From NCBI GenBank assembly GCA_933228675.1, contig OW121741.1, forward strand, positions 118,679,734 through 118,743,733: a DNA stretch of 64,000 nucleotides, given 5' to 3'. Shown piece after piece: positions 1-14,248 of the stretch; the stretch's first letter is position 1; each line of letters opens with the position of its first letter. Both the position numbers and the translations under genes were made by a program. The stretch is from Stomorhina lunata (Eukaryota > Arthropoda > Insecta > Diptera > Rhiniidae). Below the pieces are notes generated by a model. That model did not search any database and had not been told where the DNA came from. It was given only the letters and a program-made list of their open reading frames with translations.

Positions 1-3000
1 AAATTTTTGAAAAATTTACTAAAAGAAGCAAATTTTTGAAAAATTTACTAAAAGAAGCAAATTTTTGAAAAATTTACTAAAAGAAGCAAATTTTTGAAAA
101 ATTTACTAAAAGAAGCAAATTTTTGAAAAATTTACTAAAAGAAGCAAATTTTTGAAAAATTTACTAAAAGAAGCAAATTTTTGAAAAATTTACTAAAAGA
201 AGCAAATTTTTGAAAAATTTACTAAAAGAAGCAAATTTTTGAAAAATTTACTAAAAGAAGCAAATTTTTGAAAAATTTACTAAAAGAAGCAAATTTTTGA
301 AAAATTTACTAAAAGAAGCAAATTTTTGAAAAATTTACTAAAAGAAGCAAATTTTTGAAAAATTTACTAAAAGAAGCAAATTTTTGAAAAATTTACTAAA
401 AGAAGCAAATTTTTGAAAAATTTACTAAAAGAAGCAAATTTTTGAAAAATTTACTAAAAGAAGCAAATTTTTGAAAAATTTACTAAAAGAAGCAAATTTT
501 TGAAAAATTTACTAAAAGAAGCAAATTTTTGAAAAATTTACTAAAAGAAGCAAATTTTTGAAAAATTTACTAAAAGAAGCAAATTTTTGAAAAATTTACT
601 AAAAGAAGCAAATTTTTGAAAAATTTACTAAAAGAAGCAAATTTTTGAAAAATTTACTAAAAGAAGCAAATTTTTGAAAAATTTACTAAAAGAAGCAAAT
701 TTTTGAAAAATTTACTAAAAGAAGCAAATTTTTGAAAAATTTACTAAAAGAAGCAAATTTTTGAAAAATTTACTAAAAGAAGCAAATTTTTGAAAAATTT
801 ACTAAAAGAAGCAAATTTTTGAAAAATTTACTAAAAGAAGCAAATTTTTGAAAAATTTACTAAAAGAAGCAAATTTTTGAAAAATTTACTAAAAGAAGCA
901 AATTTTTGAAAAATTTACTAAAAGAAGCAAATTTTTGAAAAATTTACTAAAAGAAGCAAATTTTTGAAAAATTTACTAAAAGAAGCAAATTTTTGAAAAA
1001 TTTACTAAAAGAAGCAAATTTTTGAAAAATTTACTAAAAGAAGCAAATTTTTGAAAAATTTACTAAAAGAAGCAAATTTTTGAAAAATTTACTAAAAGAA
1101 GCAAATTTTTGAAAAATTTACTAAAAGAAGCAAATTTTTGAAAAATTTACTAAAAGAAGCAAATTTTTGAAAAATTTACTAAAAGAAGCAAATTTTTGAA
1201 AAATTTACTAAAAGAAGCAAATTTTTGAAAAATTTACTAAAAGAAGCAAATTTTTGAAAAATTTACTAAAAGAAGCAAATTTTTGAAAAATTTACTAAAA
1301 GAAGCAAATTTTTGAAAAATTTACTAAAAGAAGCAAATTTTTGAAAAATTTACTAAAAGAAGCAAATTTTTGAAAAATTTACTAAAAGAAGCAAATTTTT
1401 GAAAAATTTAGTAAAAGAAGCAAATTTTTGAAAAATTTACTAAAAAAAGGAAATTATTGAAAAATTTACTTAAAGAAGCAAATTTTTGAAAAATTTACTA
1501 AAAGAAGCAAATTTTTGAAAAATTTACTAAAAGAAGGAAATTTTTGAAAAATTTACTAAAAGAAGGAAATTTTTAAAAATTTACTATAAGAAGGAAATTT
1601 TGAAAAAATTTATATAAAGAAGGAAATTTTTGAAAAATTTACTAAAAGAAGCAAATTTTTGAAAAAGTTACTAAAAGAAGCAAATTTTTGAAAAAGTTAC
1701 TAAAAGAAGGAAATTTTTAAAAAAGTTACTAAAAGAAGCAAATTTTTGAAAAATTTACTAAAAAAAACAAATTTTTGAAAAATTTACTAAAAGAAGCAAA
1801 TTTTTGAAAAATTTACTAAAAGAAGCAAATTTTTGAAAAATTTACTAAAAGAAGCAAATTTTTGAAAAATTCATTAAAAGAAGCAAATTTTTGAAAAATT
1901 CACTAAAACAAGCAAATTTTTGAAAAATTTACTAAAAGAAGCAAATTTTTGAAAAATTTACTAAAAGAAGCAAATTATTGAAAAATTTACTAAATTAGAG
2001 AAGCAAATTTTTGAAAAATTTACTAAAAGAAGCAAATTTTTGAAAAATTTACTAAAAGAAGCAAATTTTTGAAAAATTTACTAAAAGAAGCAAATTTTTG
2101 AAAAATTTACTAAAAGAAGCAAATTTTTGAAAAATTTACTAAAAGAAGCAAATTATTGAAAAATTTACTAAAAGAAGCAAATTTTTGAAAAATTTACTAA
2201 GAGAAGCAAATTTTTGAAAAATTTACTAAAAGAAGCAAATTTTTGAAAAATTTACTAAAAGAAGCAAATTTTTGAAAAATTTACTAAAAGAAGCAAATTT
2301 TTGAAAAATTTACTAAAAGAAGCAAATTTTTGAAAAATTTACTAAAAGAAGCAAATTTTTGAAAAATTTACTAAAAGAAGCAAATTATTGAAAAATTTAC
2401 TAAAAGAAGCAAATTTTTGAAAAATTTACTAAAAGAAGCAAATTTTTGAAAAATTTTCTAAAAGAGCAAATTTTTGAAAAATTTACTAAAAGAAGCAAAT
2501 TTTTGAAAAAATTACTAAAAGAAGCAAATTTTTGAAAAATTTACTAAACGAAGCAAATTTTTGAAAAATTTACTAAAAGAAGCAAATTTTTGAAAAATTT
2601 ACTAAAAGAAGCAAATTTTTGAAAAATTTACTATAGAAGCAAATTTTTGAAAAATTTACTAAAAGAAGCAAATTTTTGAAAAATTTACTAAAAGAAGCAA
2701 ATTTTTGAAAAATTTACTAAAAGAAGCAAATTTTTGAAAAATTTACTAAAAGAAGCAAATTTTTGAAAAATTTACTAAAAGAAGCAAATTTTTGAAAAAT
2801 TTACTAAAAGAAGCAAATTTTTGAAAAATTTACTAAAAGAAGCAAATTTTTGAAAAATTTACTAAAAGAAGCAAATTTTTGAAAAATTTACTAAAAGAAG
2901 CAAATTTTTGAAAAATTTACTAAAAGAAGCAAATTTTTGAAAAATTTACTAAAAGAAGCAAATTTTTGAAAAAATTACTAAAAGAAGCAAATTTGTGAAA

Positions 3001-3409
3001 AATTTACTAAAAGAAGCAAATTTGTGAAAAATTTACTAAAAGAAGCAAATTTTTGAAAAATTTACTAAAAGAAGCAAATTTTTGAAAAATTTACTAAAAG
3101 AAGCAAATTTTTGAAAAATTTACTAAAAGAAGCAAATTTTTGAAAAATTTACTAAAAGAAGCAAATTTTTGAAAAATTTACTAAAAGAAGAAAATTTTTG
3201 AAAAATTTACTAAAAGAAGGAAATTTTTGAAAAATTTGCTAAAAGAAGGAAATTTTTAAAAATTTACTAAAAGAAGGAAATTTTGAAAAAATTTACTAAA
3301 AGAAGGAAATTTTTGAAAAATTTACTAAAAGAAGGTTAAACAAGCAAATTTTTGAAAAATTTACTAAAAGAAGCAAATTTTTGAAAAATTTACTAAAAGA
3401 AGCAAATTT
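1..3409 (+). repeat. 29-bp A/T minisatellite array (satellite A, copy 1)
   Basis: Head-to-tail array of a 29-bp unit: the odd palindrome AAATTTTTGAAAAATTT followed by a linker reading ACTAAAAGAAGC. Bases 1 to about 1410 (some 48 units) look identical by eye; the first clear variant is a C to G at 1411. A degenerate block (about 1411-1760) follows, then a moderately homogeneous stretch, then a degenerate edge (3180-3409). The array runs off the left end of the window, so its true length is unknown. Stop codons are frequent and no ORF is present. The phased A-tracts predict intrinsic DNA curvature, which is inference. Confidence 0.98.
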
Positions 3410-5094
3410 TTCTTTAGAATTTTTTACGTGTATAAGTTTGAAAGTTCTCTTTTATACACCTACGTCTTCCTATTTAAATACTGAGAAACATACACATACA
3501 TATTGTATATGAATAAACATAAATGCAAACACTTTTTGCATTTAAAAGTGTAGAAGGTTATAAAGTTAAAACACATACAAAGGTACATGTATAAATAAAA
3601 ATATACAAATACAAATGTATTTGTATATGCAAATTAAAGTGTCTTTGTGTATGTATAATTGCTGGTATAATTGTGAGTATGTTGTTTATTTGTTTGTATT
3701 TTTAGGTAAAAACATTGACATTTTAAGTAGTTATTTCGAAATTAAGAACAGCTCTGAATACGTTATTTTGAATGTTCACTTAATTTAGGTTTATAAGAGT
3801 GAGACAAACAGAATTTATATTATTTTTATATAAAATGCAAGTTTTATTTCTACTTATAAGAGGGAGTTTTTTTATAACTACCTCATTTCTGCAAATGACA
3901 AACAGACTTGATTTACACTTGTACTGAAAATTGTCTTTCTTCTTTTTTTTAAAAAGAAGAGTAGATATATAAGTACTAGTATAAAAGTGACCTAAATTTT
4001 TTTGTAAATATTTAAGTGCACTTTTCATAGTTTTTGAGGATTTGTGTAAATATCAAAACTGTTAATTGTGAGGTTCGTTCCTTTTATAAAAGTCATTCAT
4101 TACAGTATCATTTACCTTAAAATTTACAAGTGAAATTTTGAAGTTGCTGTTGACCTTGTTTGTAAATTTTAAGTAGTTCTTCTCTATGTGGCATAAGCCA
4201 GTTGGAAAAGTTTTTGACTTTGGAAATTTTTTTTTTAATTATCTCCCACTCTTGTAGTTCTTCTTGGAATTAAACTCTCGTTAATCAGATTTTTTCCCTA
4301 TAGGGCTTTTACTTGTTGGTTGTGTGTTAAAAAGAAATCAAAGAACAGAAAATCCTTAAATGTTTAACAGTACCAGCACAAATATTTTCGTAAATCTTGT
4401 TACATAGTTTCTTTTTTAAGGAAGTTCCAAAAAAGAACTGAAAGAAACAACCAAAAACAGATTGTATATGCATATATACATACATATATACGTTCAGATT
4501 GTGTAGAGTTCCAAATAGTACTCGTATGTAACATACTCATCTTCAGATGTATGAAATGTATATTTTGGTATTAACATGACATCCACTACAAGTTACGAGA
4601 CTTACATGAGTAACTAAGATTCATCAGCAATATGAAACATGCATACAAACATTCCAATATATACATATGTTCACCCAAACACCAAAATACATGCATATAT
4701 GTAACACATACATACATAAACATATTCAAGTGTTAGTTTATATATGCATATAAACCATAATTTAAACTTGACAAAAAAAAAGAAACTAAACTAAACTAAA
4801 GAACCAAAAACCAAACACTGTAAATCTTCCACATAAAGATGGTTTTTTGGTTTTTTAATTTTTGTTTTTGGCTTTTCCTTTTTGAGGACATCAGACAACT
4901 TATAAAATGTTTGCCTTAAAGATTTAAGAAAAAATGTTTGTAGAAAACTTAGTTGCTGAGATAAACATTTTTGTAATGATTTAACCAAACAAAAGAATAA
5001 TTGCCAAATTTATATGGCCAAACAAATAGGCTATATGGTTTTTCTATAATATATAGGGGAAAACAATGGAAAATTTCTTAAGTGAAGTTTTGTT
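3410..5094. other. AT-rich spacer without recognisable gene
   Basis: Low-complexity AT-rich sequence with short TATGTA-type and ACATATATACAT-type runs around 3480-3660 and 4440-4760. Reading frames here are short and have no recognisable domain or codon pattern. I see no RNA gene. Confidence 0.7.
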
Positions 5095-5957
5095 TAGTAA
5101 AATTTTCAAAAATTTACTTCTTTAGTAAATTTTTAAAAAATTTGCTTTTTTATTAAATTTTTCAAAAATTTGCTTCATTAGTAAATTTTTCAAAAACTTG
5201 CTTCTTTAGTAAATTTTTCAAAAATTTGCTTCTTTAGTAAATTTTTCAAAAATTTGCTTCTTTAGTAAATTTTTCAAAAATTTGCTTCTTTAGTAAATTT
5301 TTCAAAAATTTGCTTCTTTAGTAAATTTTTCAAAAATTTGCTTCTTTAGTAAATTTTTCAAAAATTTGCTTCTTTAGTAAATTTTTCAAAAATTTGCTTC
5401 TTTAGTAAATTTTTCAAAAATTTGCTTCTTTAGTAAATTTTTCAAAAATTTGCTTCTTTAGTAAATTTTTCAAAAATTTGCTTCTTTTAGTAAATTTTTC
5501 AAAAATTTGCTTCTTTTAGTAAATTTTTCAAAAATTTGCTTCTCTTAGTAAATTTTTCAAAAATTTGCTTCTTTTAGTAAATTTTTCAAAAATTTGCTTC
5601 TTTTAGTAAATTTTTCAAAAATTTGCTTTTTTTAGTAAATTTTTCAAAAATTTGCTTCTTTTAGTAAATTTTTCAAAAATTTGCTTCTTTTAGTAAATTT
5701 TTCAAAAATTTGCTTCTTTAGTAAATTTTTCAAAAATTTGCTTCTTTTAGTAAATTTTTCAAAAATTTGCTTCTTTAGAAAATTTTTCAAAAATTTGCTT
5801 CTGTAGTAAATTTTTCAAAAATTTGCTTCTTTAGTAAATTTTTCAAAAGTTTGCTTCTTTAGTAAATTTTTCAAAAGTTTGCTTCTTTAGTAAATTTTTC
5901 AAAAGTTTGCTTCTTTAGTAAATAGTAAATTTTTCAAAAATTTGCGTCTTTAGTAAA
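5095..5957 (-). repeat. Satellite A, copy 2 (inverted)
   Basis: Same minisatellite as at the left edge but on the opposite strand: the core reads AAATTTTTCAAAAATTT with a TGCTTCTTTAGT linker. Units are 28 bp (CTTTAG linker) in 5180-5480 and mostly 29 bp (CTTTTAG linker) in 5480-5760, so two length variants form separate blocks. The first units (5095-5190) and last units (5830-5957, core change to CAAAAGTTTG) are degenerate. Confidence 0.96.
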
Positions 5958-5975
5958 TAGTAAAATTTACTAAAG
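5948..5975. repeat. Head-to-head inversion junction in satellite A
   Basis: CTTTAGTAAA at 5948-5957 and its reverse complement TTTACTAAAG at 5966-5975 flank an 8-base spacer. This is the exact point where the array changes from minus to plus orientation. Confidence 0.85.
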
Positions 5976-6235
5976 AACCAAATTTTAGGAAAATTTACTT
6001 AAGAACCAAATTTTTTAAAAATTTACTAGAGAACCAAATTTTTTAAAAATTTACTAAAAAATCAAATTTTTTAAAAATTTACTAAAAAATCAAATTTTTG
6101 AAAAATTTACTAAAGAAGCAAATTTTTGAAAAATTTTCAAAAGAAGCGAATTTTTAAAAAAATTACTAAAAAAGCAAATTAAAAAAAATAATAAAGAAGC
6201 AAATTTAAAAAATCCTTTAAAGAGGAAAATTATTG
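5966..6235 (+). repeat. Satellite A, degenerate plus-strand tail
   Basis: About nine decayed units on the plus strand, with the linker changed to AAAGAACC or AAAAATC and increasing indels toward 6235. Divergence grows with distance from the inversion junction. Confidence 0.85.
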
Positions 6236-7468
6236 AGATGTCTTTAGGACACAAAATATAAAGAAAAATTCCTTAAAATTTATATTTTTAAGGTATTTTA
6301 TTTTCTGAATTTAAGTCTCAATTTATTTGAATTTAATGTTGCTTATAGTCATTCAAATAAATATTTTATTTATTTAGATTACAATTTTATGTCAACATTA
6401 ATTGAACATGGTTTTTTCCCATCTATTCTTGAAGAGCTGCCTAAAAGTATACATCTTAATATACATCGAAAGATTTTTTCCTATTAATATTTCCATAACA
6501 CCCACATTCCAATTTTATTTATAATAATGTCAAAATTCAAAAACGACAAATATGTTAAGATAGATAACCTACAACCCAAAAAGAAAAAGTCGAAAGAAAT
6601 GTACCAAAAACCTTGAACATATAGAATGATTTCGAGGGAAAAAGCGGAACTTATCAAAAAAAAAAAAAAAAAAAAATGAAAACGAAATGTAATGAAAATG
6701 AAAACAAGGACTAAAAAATGACAGTCACGTTCTTTGATTATGTAAAATGTAGAAAAAAAATAATAATAAAACGACATAAAAAAACCATTTGTATGTAAAT
6801 ATATTTGCTTTTAATATTAATAAATATTTTATATCGATTTTGAGAAACAGTTATTATGAAGATACCTATACATAGAAATAGAAATATGTATGTGTATACA
6901 AAACTCAAATATTAACATTTACAGACACAAATACCTACAAACACCTTTAGCTGGCGAACAGGAAATGTTTAAATTAACATTAAAGCCATAACTACAAATA
7001 TCAATGATATAATTTTCCATTTCCGGTATTGCCTATAAAAGCATTTACAAGCAAATAATAGAGAAGACTTAATAGATATAACGAGGGGGCATGAGTTGTA
7101 ATATTTTAAAAGGTTTTGCTCCTTTCAATTTTTCTAATGTAATCAATTTTAATAGAAGATTGATAAACTTAGAGATACAGCAAATCATCATTAGAGGAAA
7201 TCAATTTATTAAAACTTAATTGAATTAAAATACTGTCTCAGCAAAATTATTGTTATTGAAGACACGTTTTTTTTTTTTTTTGTAAATGAGAAATTACTAT
7301 TGGGATTGGGTTAAATAAATATAAAAGTTATTTAGTGTTCTGTCATTTTGAGTTTAAATATTTTTTCAATTATATATTGGACATAATCATTTAGAAATTT
7401 TATATTAATGAATGGATTTCCTGAAATATTTTATAACAGTTGGTGTTTATATAGTTTTACATTATAAT
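6236..7468. other. AT-rich spacer
   Basis: No gene recognised. Contains a poly-A run near 6655-6676 and a poly-T run near 7266-7280. A reading frame on the minus strand around 6484-6777 is a run of Phe/Tyr/Ile from T-rich sequence and is not supported as a gene. Confidence 0.7.
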
Positions 7469-9310
<1,842 letters not shown>

Positions 9311-10200
9311 TTTTTTTTTTTTTTGTAAAATCATTTTTATTTACAGTCATGTCATATATTTAGGTTACTATGTTTGAAAAGACCAAATCTTAGGTTCTCC
9401 TTAAATTTTTTTTTAACCCACCCCAACATTTCAATTTCATTGGCACAAAAATTAAAACTTTCACCAAATTTCTGCTACCAAATAAAAGAGAAACTGCATA
9501 TTTAAACATTTGACTAAAAGCAAAAGCTGCAAAGTAGAGTTGTCATGTCTTAAGATTCCTAAGTTCTATTAGACCTACTCCTCAGCTCTCCTCTACTTAT
9601 GAAAAAGCCACCCACCCCAACATTTCAATTTCATTGCCACTTAAGTTCAAAAAAAAAAAAAATTAAAACTTTCACTAAATTTCTGTTACCAAACGAAAAA
9701 GAGAAACTGCATATTTAAACATTTCAATTTAATTTCACATTTAAATCTCTACACTCGAGTGCAAAATACATACACTACAACTATAAATATTCAACGTATA
9801 TGTTGAATATATTATTTATTTAGTGTTGGTTCTTTTAGTTTTGTTGCTGCTGCATTTTTGGTTCTTGTTTTTTTTTTTAAGTTTTGGTCTCCTTCAAACC
9901 AAGTGATGGTGTTATTAAAAATATACAAGAATATATTTAACTATGCGAAATATTGGTTACCCTTCAATAAATTGCTATATATATACAATTGTAAATTGAT
10001 ATTTAGGTAATTCGTTTCCGATTCGTAATTCGTTTGACCGATTTAACAATTGTTGTCTTGGATTTTTAAATATTTAGTCATATTTTAATCACATTTCTTC
10101 ATAACAGAGGATATATTTGCAAAATATTTATTAATTTCGACATAATTAAACTGTAAATTCATTGTACTAAAATTTTGTTGTAGGTACTATTTAAAGTAAG
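9311..10200. other. AT-rich spacer with a direct repeat of about 100 bp
   Basis: Begins with the poly-T after the element at 7469-9310. Two diverged direct copies lie at 9417-9510 and 9610-9724: both begin with ACCCACCCCAACATTTCAA or close to it and end GAGAAACTGCATATTTAAAC. The second copy carries an inserted A-run at about 9648-9662. No gene seen. Confidence 0.65.
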
Positions 10201-10470
10201 CTTTTGTAAACATTTAAGTGACTGCGTCAGTGTCGGATCGAGCGACTCGTTATACAAACGTTCATCATTATTAAGAAAGCTATCAATTCTATCCAAAGAT
10301 ATCGGACTATAAGACATAAAATAATCATGAAGGAAACTGTGATGTTTGCGACATGGAATGTGAGAAGGTTATGCAAAACGGAAAAGGGTGGTACGCAACG
10401 AAAATACTGAGTTTCTTTACTACGATTACTCGGATGGCGATGAAACCTCGATCTATCCAATAAAATAAAA
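10201..10470 (+). pseudogene. Non-LTR retrotransposon 5' fragment (endonuclease start)
   Basis: From the ATG at 10342 the frame reads MFATWNVRRLCKTEKGGTQR. The TWNVR motif is typical of the first beta strand of the apurinic-like endonuclease (EEP) domain of non-LTR retrotransposons. After about 25 codons similarity is lost, and the sequence is cut by the element beginning near 10482. The reverse transcriptase fragment at 13060-15436 is on the same strand and lies in the expected order, so both may come from one insertion. That linkage is inference, as most of the endonuclease domain is missing. Confidence 0.45.
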
Positions 10471-11889
10471 AGGTTTACAATAGGGTGGGGCGAAAAACAA
10501 CTTTTATTGAAATTCGATGCGTCTGAGTTAAAAATCGATGCTCCACATCCTGAGATGCTCAAAAAAAAATGTTGTCTTCCTAGGCCAATTTCCTGAGGTA
10601 CGCACTAGGACCCATTTGTATGGGAAAAAATGGCAGTTTTTTCGGTTTTTGGTAAATTATAACCAATAAAGATATGTTTTTGATAAAACCAATAATTTTA
10701 TGTAAAAGACAACTAAATGAGACTTCAATAGAGCCATAAAAACTACAAATCCATGCAAAACGCCTAAGGATATGCAGCAAAACAAATTATTTACAAAAAT
10801 TGCAAACTAAGACATTCCTTATCATATTATGACTTATAAGTACTAAACTGTTGAAATTTATTAAAATATTATTAAATTTTCCTAGTTTTTTTTTATACTG
10901 GAAAATGGTACTTTTTTTCAGGACCGTTTCAAAACTCATTTTTTAAGTTTTAGAAAATTTTGCTAAAAAAATATTCAAAAGTTAAAAACTTTTGATTAGC
11001 ACATTAAAGTAGATAGATGTGGTAATAAAACTCAAAAACGTTGAGTTTGATATCTCATATGGTTTCGTCGCACCCTGCGACTTGAAATCGTAAAATTTTG
11101 CGAAAAAGTAAATTTTTGGATGTGTAGTAAATCTAATTTAAGTTTTCTTTTGGTTATGCTAATACAGAATTTTATTGTAAAGTCGTTGAGGAATATCCAC
11201 TTGAACTTTCTTTCAAATTCGGTGAGCTTAACCTTTTTTTCATCGGGGTCAAAGGTCAAAATTTGGATTTTTAGTGGCAAAAATACGAAATGTTATGAAT
11301 TTAGTGGCGAATTTCGATCAAAATTAATAAAAATAGTTACTTTTAAAAATGGTTGAATATTGTTTTGTTAAAAATATTTTGTTTAACCCTTAACAGACAC
11401 AGAGACTATTATGGCTAAACATTTTTTTTCTATAATTTATGAAGGAAAATCCCCAAAATTGTTTTAAACGTAAGCGTAAGGCAAAAGATTTAATAAAATA
11501 ATCACTAAAATACACCAAACATTTAAATTTTCGAAAAAAAAATCCTTTTATATCAGATACAGAAACTAGGTTTTAGACTGCAGTAGAAAATAAATTGACC
11601 TCGTTTGTAGTTTAGGAGATATCAAAAAAGCCCTAAAAATGTCAGTGTTTTTTTCTTTGGAAAAACTAAGTTGACTCGGCTTATCTCGATGCTTCGACCA
11701 TAATTATGTGAAAGGCTAAAGTCTCTTTTTCAGATTAAGCGAAAAAAATTCACCGAAATTTACCGATCGTAGAACAAAGTTTACAATTTTCCGAAAAAAG
11801 TCACGTACATTTTTATGTATAATTTAAGCAAAAAGTGTTGCAGCCGTTTAGGCGTAACTTGTTAATCAAATTAAATTTAAATGTAAGTC

Positions 11890-12240
11890 CCGTAGGAGAC
11901 GACGGATATCAACCAAAATTAGTAGAGGCCTTTGTTTGGGTCAACCAATATTTCATAAATTCAATTAAATTCTGTTGAGAATTGCGGCTTATATTGAGAT
12001 GAAAACTAAGTGAAAACTGGGAGTTCAAAGCAGGTACCCCAAGGAGTGGACGGATTTCAAAATTGGTTGAGCTCTTTGTTGGAAAAACTAATAGACGTGT
12101 GCCAAAATTTTTCAAATTCTGTTGAGAATTCCAGCTTATACATTGAGAACAATAAGTGAAAAATGGGGTTTCAAGGCAGGTACCTCAAAGGGTCAAGGGA
12201 TCCCAACCAAAATAAGTATAACTCGTTCTTCTACCAAAAT
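11890..12240 (+). repeat. Tandem repeat of about 148 bp
   Basis: GACGGAT starts at 11901 and 12049, and the corresponding AGGGATCCC lies at about 12197, a period of 148 bp. Each unit carries CCAAAATTAGTAGAG, a CAACCAATA or AACTAATAGACGTG block, TTCTGTTGAGAATTGCGGC and CAGGTACC. The units are clearly diverged from each other. Confidence 0.8.
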
Positions 12241-12344
12241 AAGATTAGGAAGACATGCTATACATTAATGGAAAGGGAATTTTATAAACTTTTAAGTGAG
12301 GTTAAAATTTTTTAGCAGTTTAGAAATTGATTTAAGACTTTTGT

Positions 12345-12720
12345 CAAAAAAGTGCAACAACAATAATTTTACATAATTTTTTAAAATTATTTTGTCATTT
12401 TTAGCAAAAACCTCTAAAACTAAATAAGGTATTATAATCATTTTTGAACACAGTATAGATCAAGATATTAGAAGTTCAGAAATATAAATTCTAGAACGAG
12501 TTCTGAAAGTTTTATTCAAATTTTTAAATACACAAAACCTACAATTTTTGTTATAAATTTATGTAATTTTTTACCATTACTTTGTAATTTTTTCCAAAAA
12601 TCTCTAAAACTGAACAAGGTATTATCACTATTTTCCGACGCAAGATAGATCACTATATTCAAAATTCAGAAATATAAATTTCAGAACAAGTTCTGAACTT
12701 TTAGTTAACACCCGGGAATA
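12345..12720 (+). repeat. 190-bp direct duplication
   Basis: CTCTAAAACTAAATAAGGTA near 12412 and CTCTAAAACTGAACAAGGTA near 12602 begin two diverged copies that also share CAGAAATATAAATT and GAACAAGTTCTGAA or a close match. Confidence 0.75.
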
Positions 12721-14248
12721 CAGAAGAGTATGCTTTTCGAAAATTTAAGTTTTTTTTTTTGGAAAAATGGGCCGTGTAACCCCATTTATGTCCCAGCCCT
12801 ATCATATTTTTGCACAGACCTAACGAACTTGATACTTAGTATAATTGAGTAAAGAATTTTAATTTGAAAGTCCATAATCAAAATTTTTTACAGTTACAGA
12901 ACTTAATTTTTTATTCAAATATTTCTGATTTGCGACCACCGCTGGTAATATGATTGCATGTCTAAAATTATTCTAAATATTATTTACACGTATCTCTGAA
13001 GCCTATCCTGAGTAGTAGCGGTACTCAATCCCATTGGATTAGAAGCGCTGACGGAAATGCAAAATGAAACCAACCATGACTGTTTATTCAGTGGAATTTC
13101 AGACGCCCACCAACAATACAAGAAGTGAAGAATGCCATTAAAATCCTTAAGCGCAACAAGGCCCCGGGCAGTGACAATATTTCAGTGGAGATGCTTTTAT
13201 GTGACGTTGAAGGATCGGCGAGACTGTGGCACCCATTTATGCGTAAAATATGAGAAGAAGAAGCTCCTGGAATGAAGGTATACTAGTCAAAATACAAAAA
13301 AAAGGGTGACTCCAAAGACTGCAATAACTACAGGGGAAAAACACTTCTTCCAATACCGAGCAAAATACCAAGTCGAGTAATTTTGAATAGAACGTCTGAC
13401 GCAATTTCTTAAACACTCCGCGAAAATCAGTTTGGGTTCCGAGAGAATAGATCTTGTGTTGATCTAATCAACACAGTAAAAATATTGTAATGAATTCCGC
13501 ACCCCCATTTATCTAGCGTTTATCGACTTTACAATAGCCTTCGATAGTGTCAACAGGTGCTATCTATGGAGAATTTTAGAAAACCGTAACATGCCAACGA
13601 AAATTCTGAACTTAATTCTACATAAAGGTAAATTGTCTAATCCGTTGAAAGTTACTACTGGTGTAAGACAAGGATGTATATTATCACCTATACTTTTTAT
13701 CCTTGTCATCGACAATATAATGCGCACGGCACTGAATGGTAGACATGGTATCCAATGGACACCATTTAAGTAACTCCAGGACTTGGAATACGCCGACGAC
13801 GTATGTCTTCTAAGCCAAAGACCAGCTCACCTTCAAGAAAACACTAGCGCTATTACTGTTGAATCTCGGGCACCTGGGCTGGAAATCAATATTTCCAAGA
13901 CAAAGATTATGCCTGGAGGCTATGGCGCAAACACGTCGCCACACATCAATGTGGATAATGAGGGTATTGGATGTGTAGGTACCTTTAATTATCTTGGTAG
14001 CTTGGTATCTACAAAAGGTGGCGCCGACAAGGATATTGAATCGCATATTAATAAGACAAAATCTGCATTCGGCATTTTCCGAACTATATGGAAATCTCGG
14101 CATATATAAACAACAACTAAGTTACGAATATATAACTCGAATGTCAAGTCCATCTTGTATTACGGGTGCGAAACTTGGAAACGCACAAATGCCATCGATA
14201 AGCGCCTACAAACCTTTGCAGACAAATGCTTGCGGCAAATCTTTAATA

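Larger units (their letters stand above)
10482..12807. mobile_element. Unclassified 2.3-kb dispersed element with short terminal inverted repeats
   Basis: Left end ATAGGGTGGGGCGAAAAAC (from 10482) and right end TATGTCCCAGCCCTATC (to about 12807) are imperfect inverted repeats (ATAGGGTGGGGC against ATAGGGCTGGGAC). Inside are a 148-bp tandem block (about 11890-12240) and a 190-bp direct duplication (12345-12720). The 11540-12240 part is repeated at 46230-47540 and, inverted, at 48600-49720 and 44560-44900, so this is a family. No transposase is seen. Two overlapping short frames near 11032-11356 are not recognisable. No clear target duplication. Confidence 0.5.

Noticed and set aside
1..3409. 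CRISPR-like array (29-bp repeats)
   Set aside because: The unit length is in the CRISPR range, but repeats are directly adjacent with no unique spacers, and the context is eukaryotic.
4615..4640. CTGATGA on the minus strand and GAAAC on the plus strand near 4621-4640
   Set aside because: The two motifs are on different strands, so they cannot form one hammerhead.
11032..11356. Overlapping 78- and 82-codon frames inside the 2.3-kb element
   Set aside because: No match to any family I recognise and the two frames shadow each other; left as non-coding pending a copy-based conservation test.
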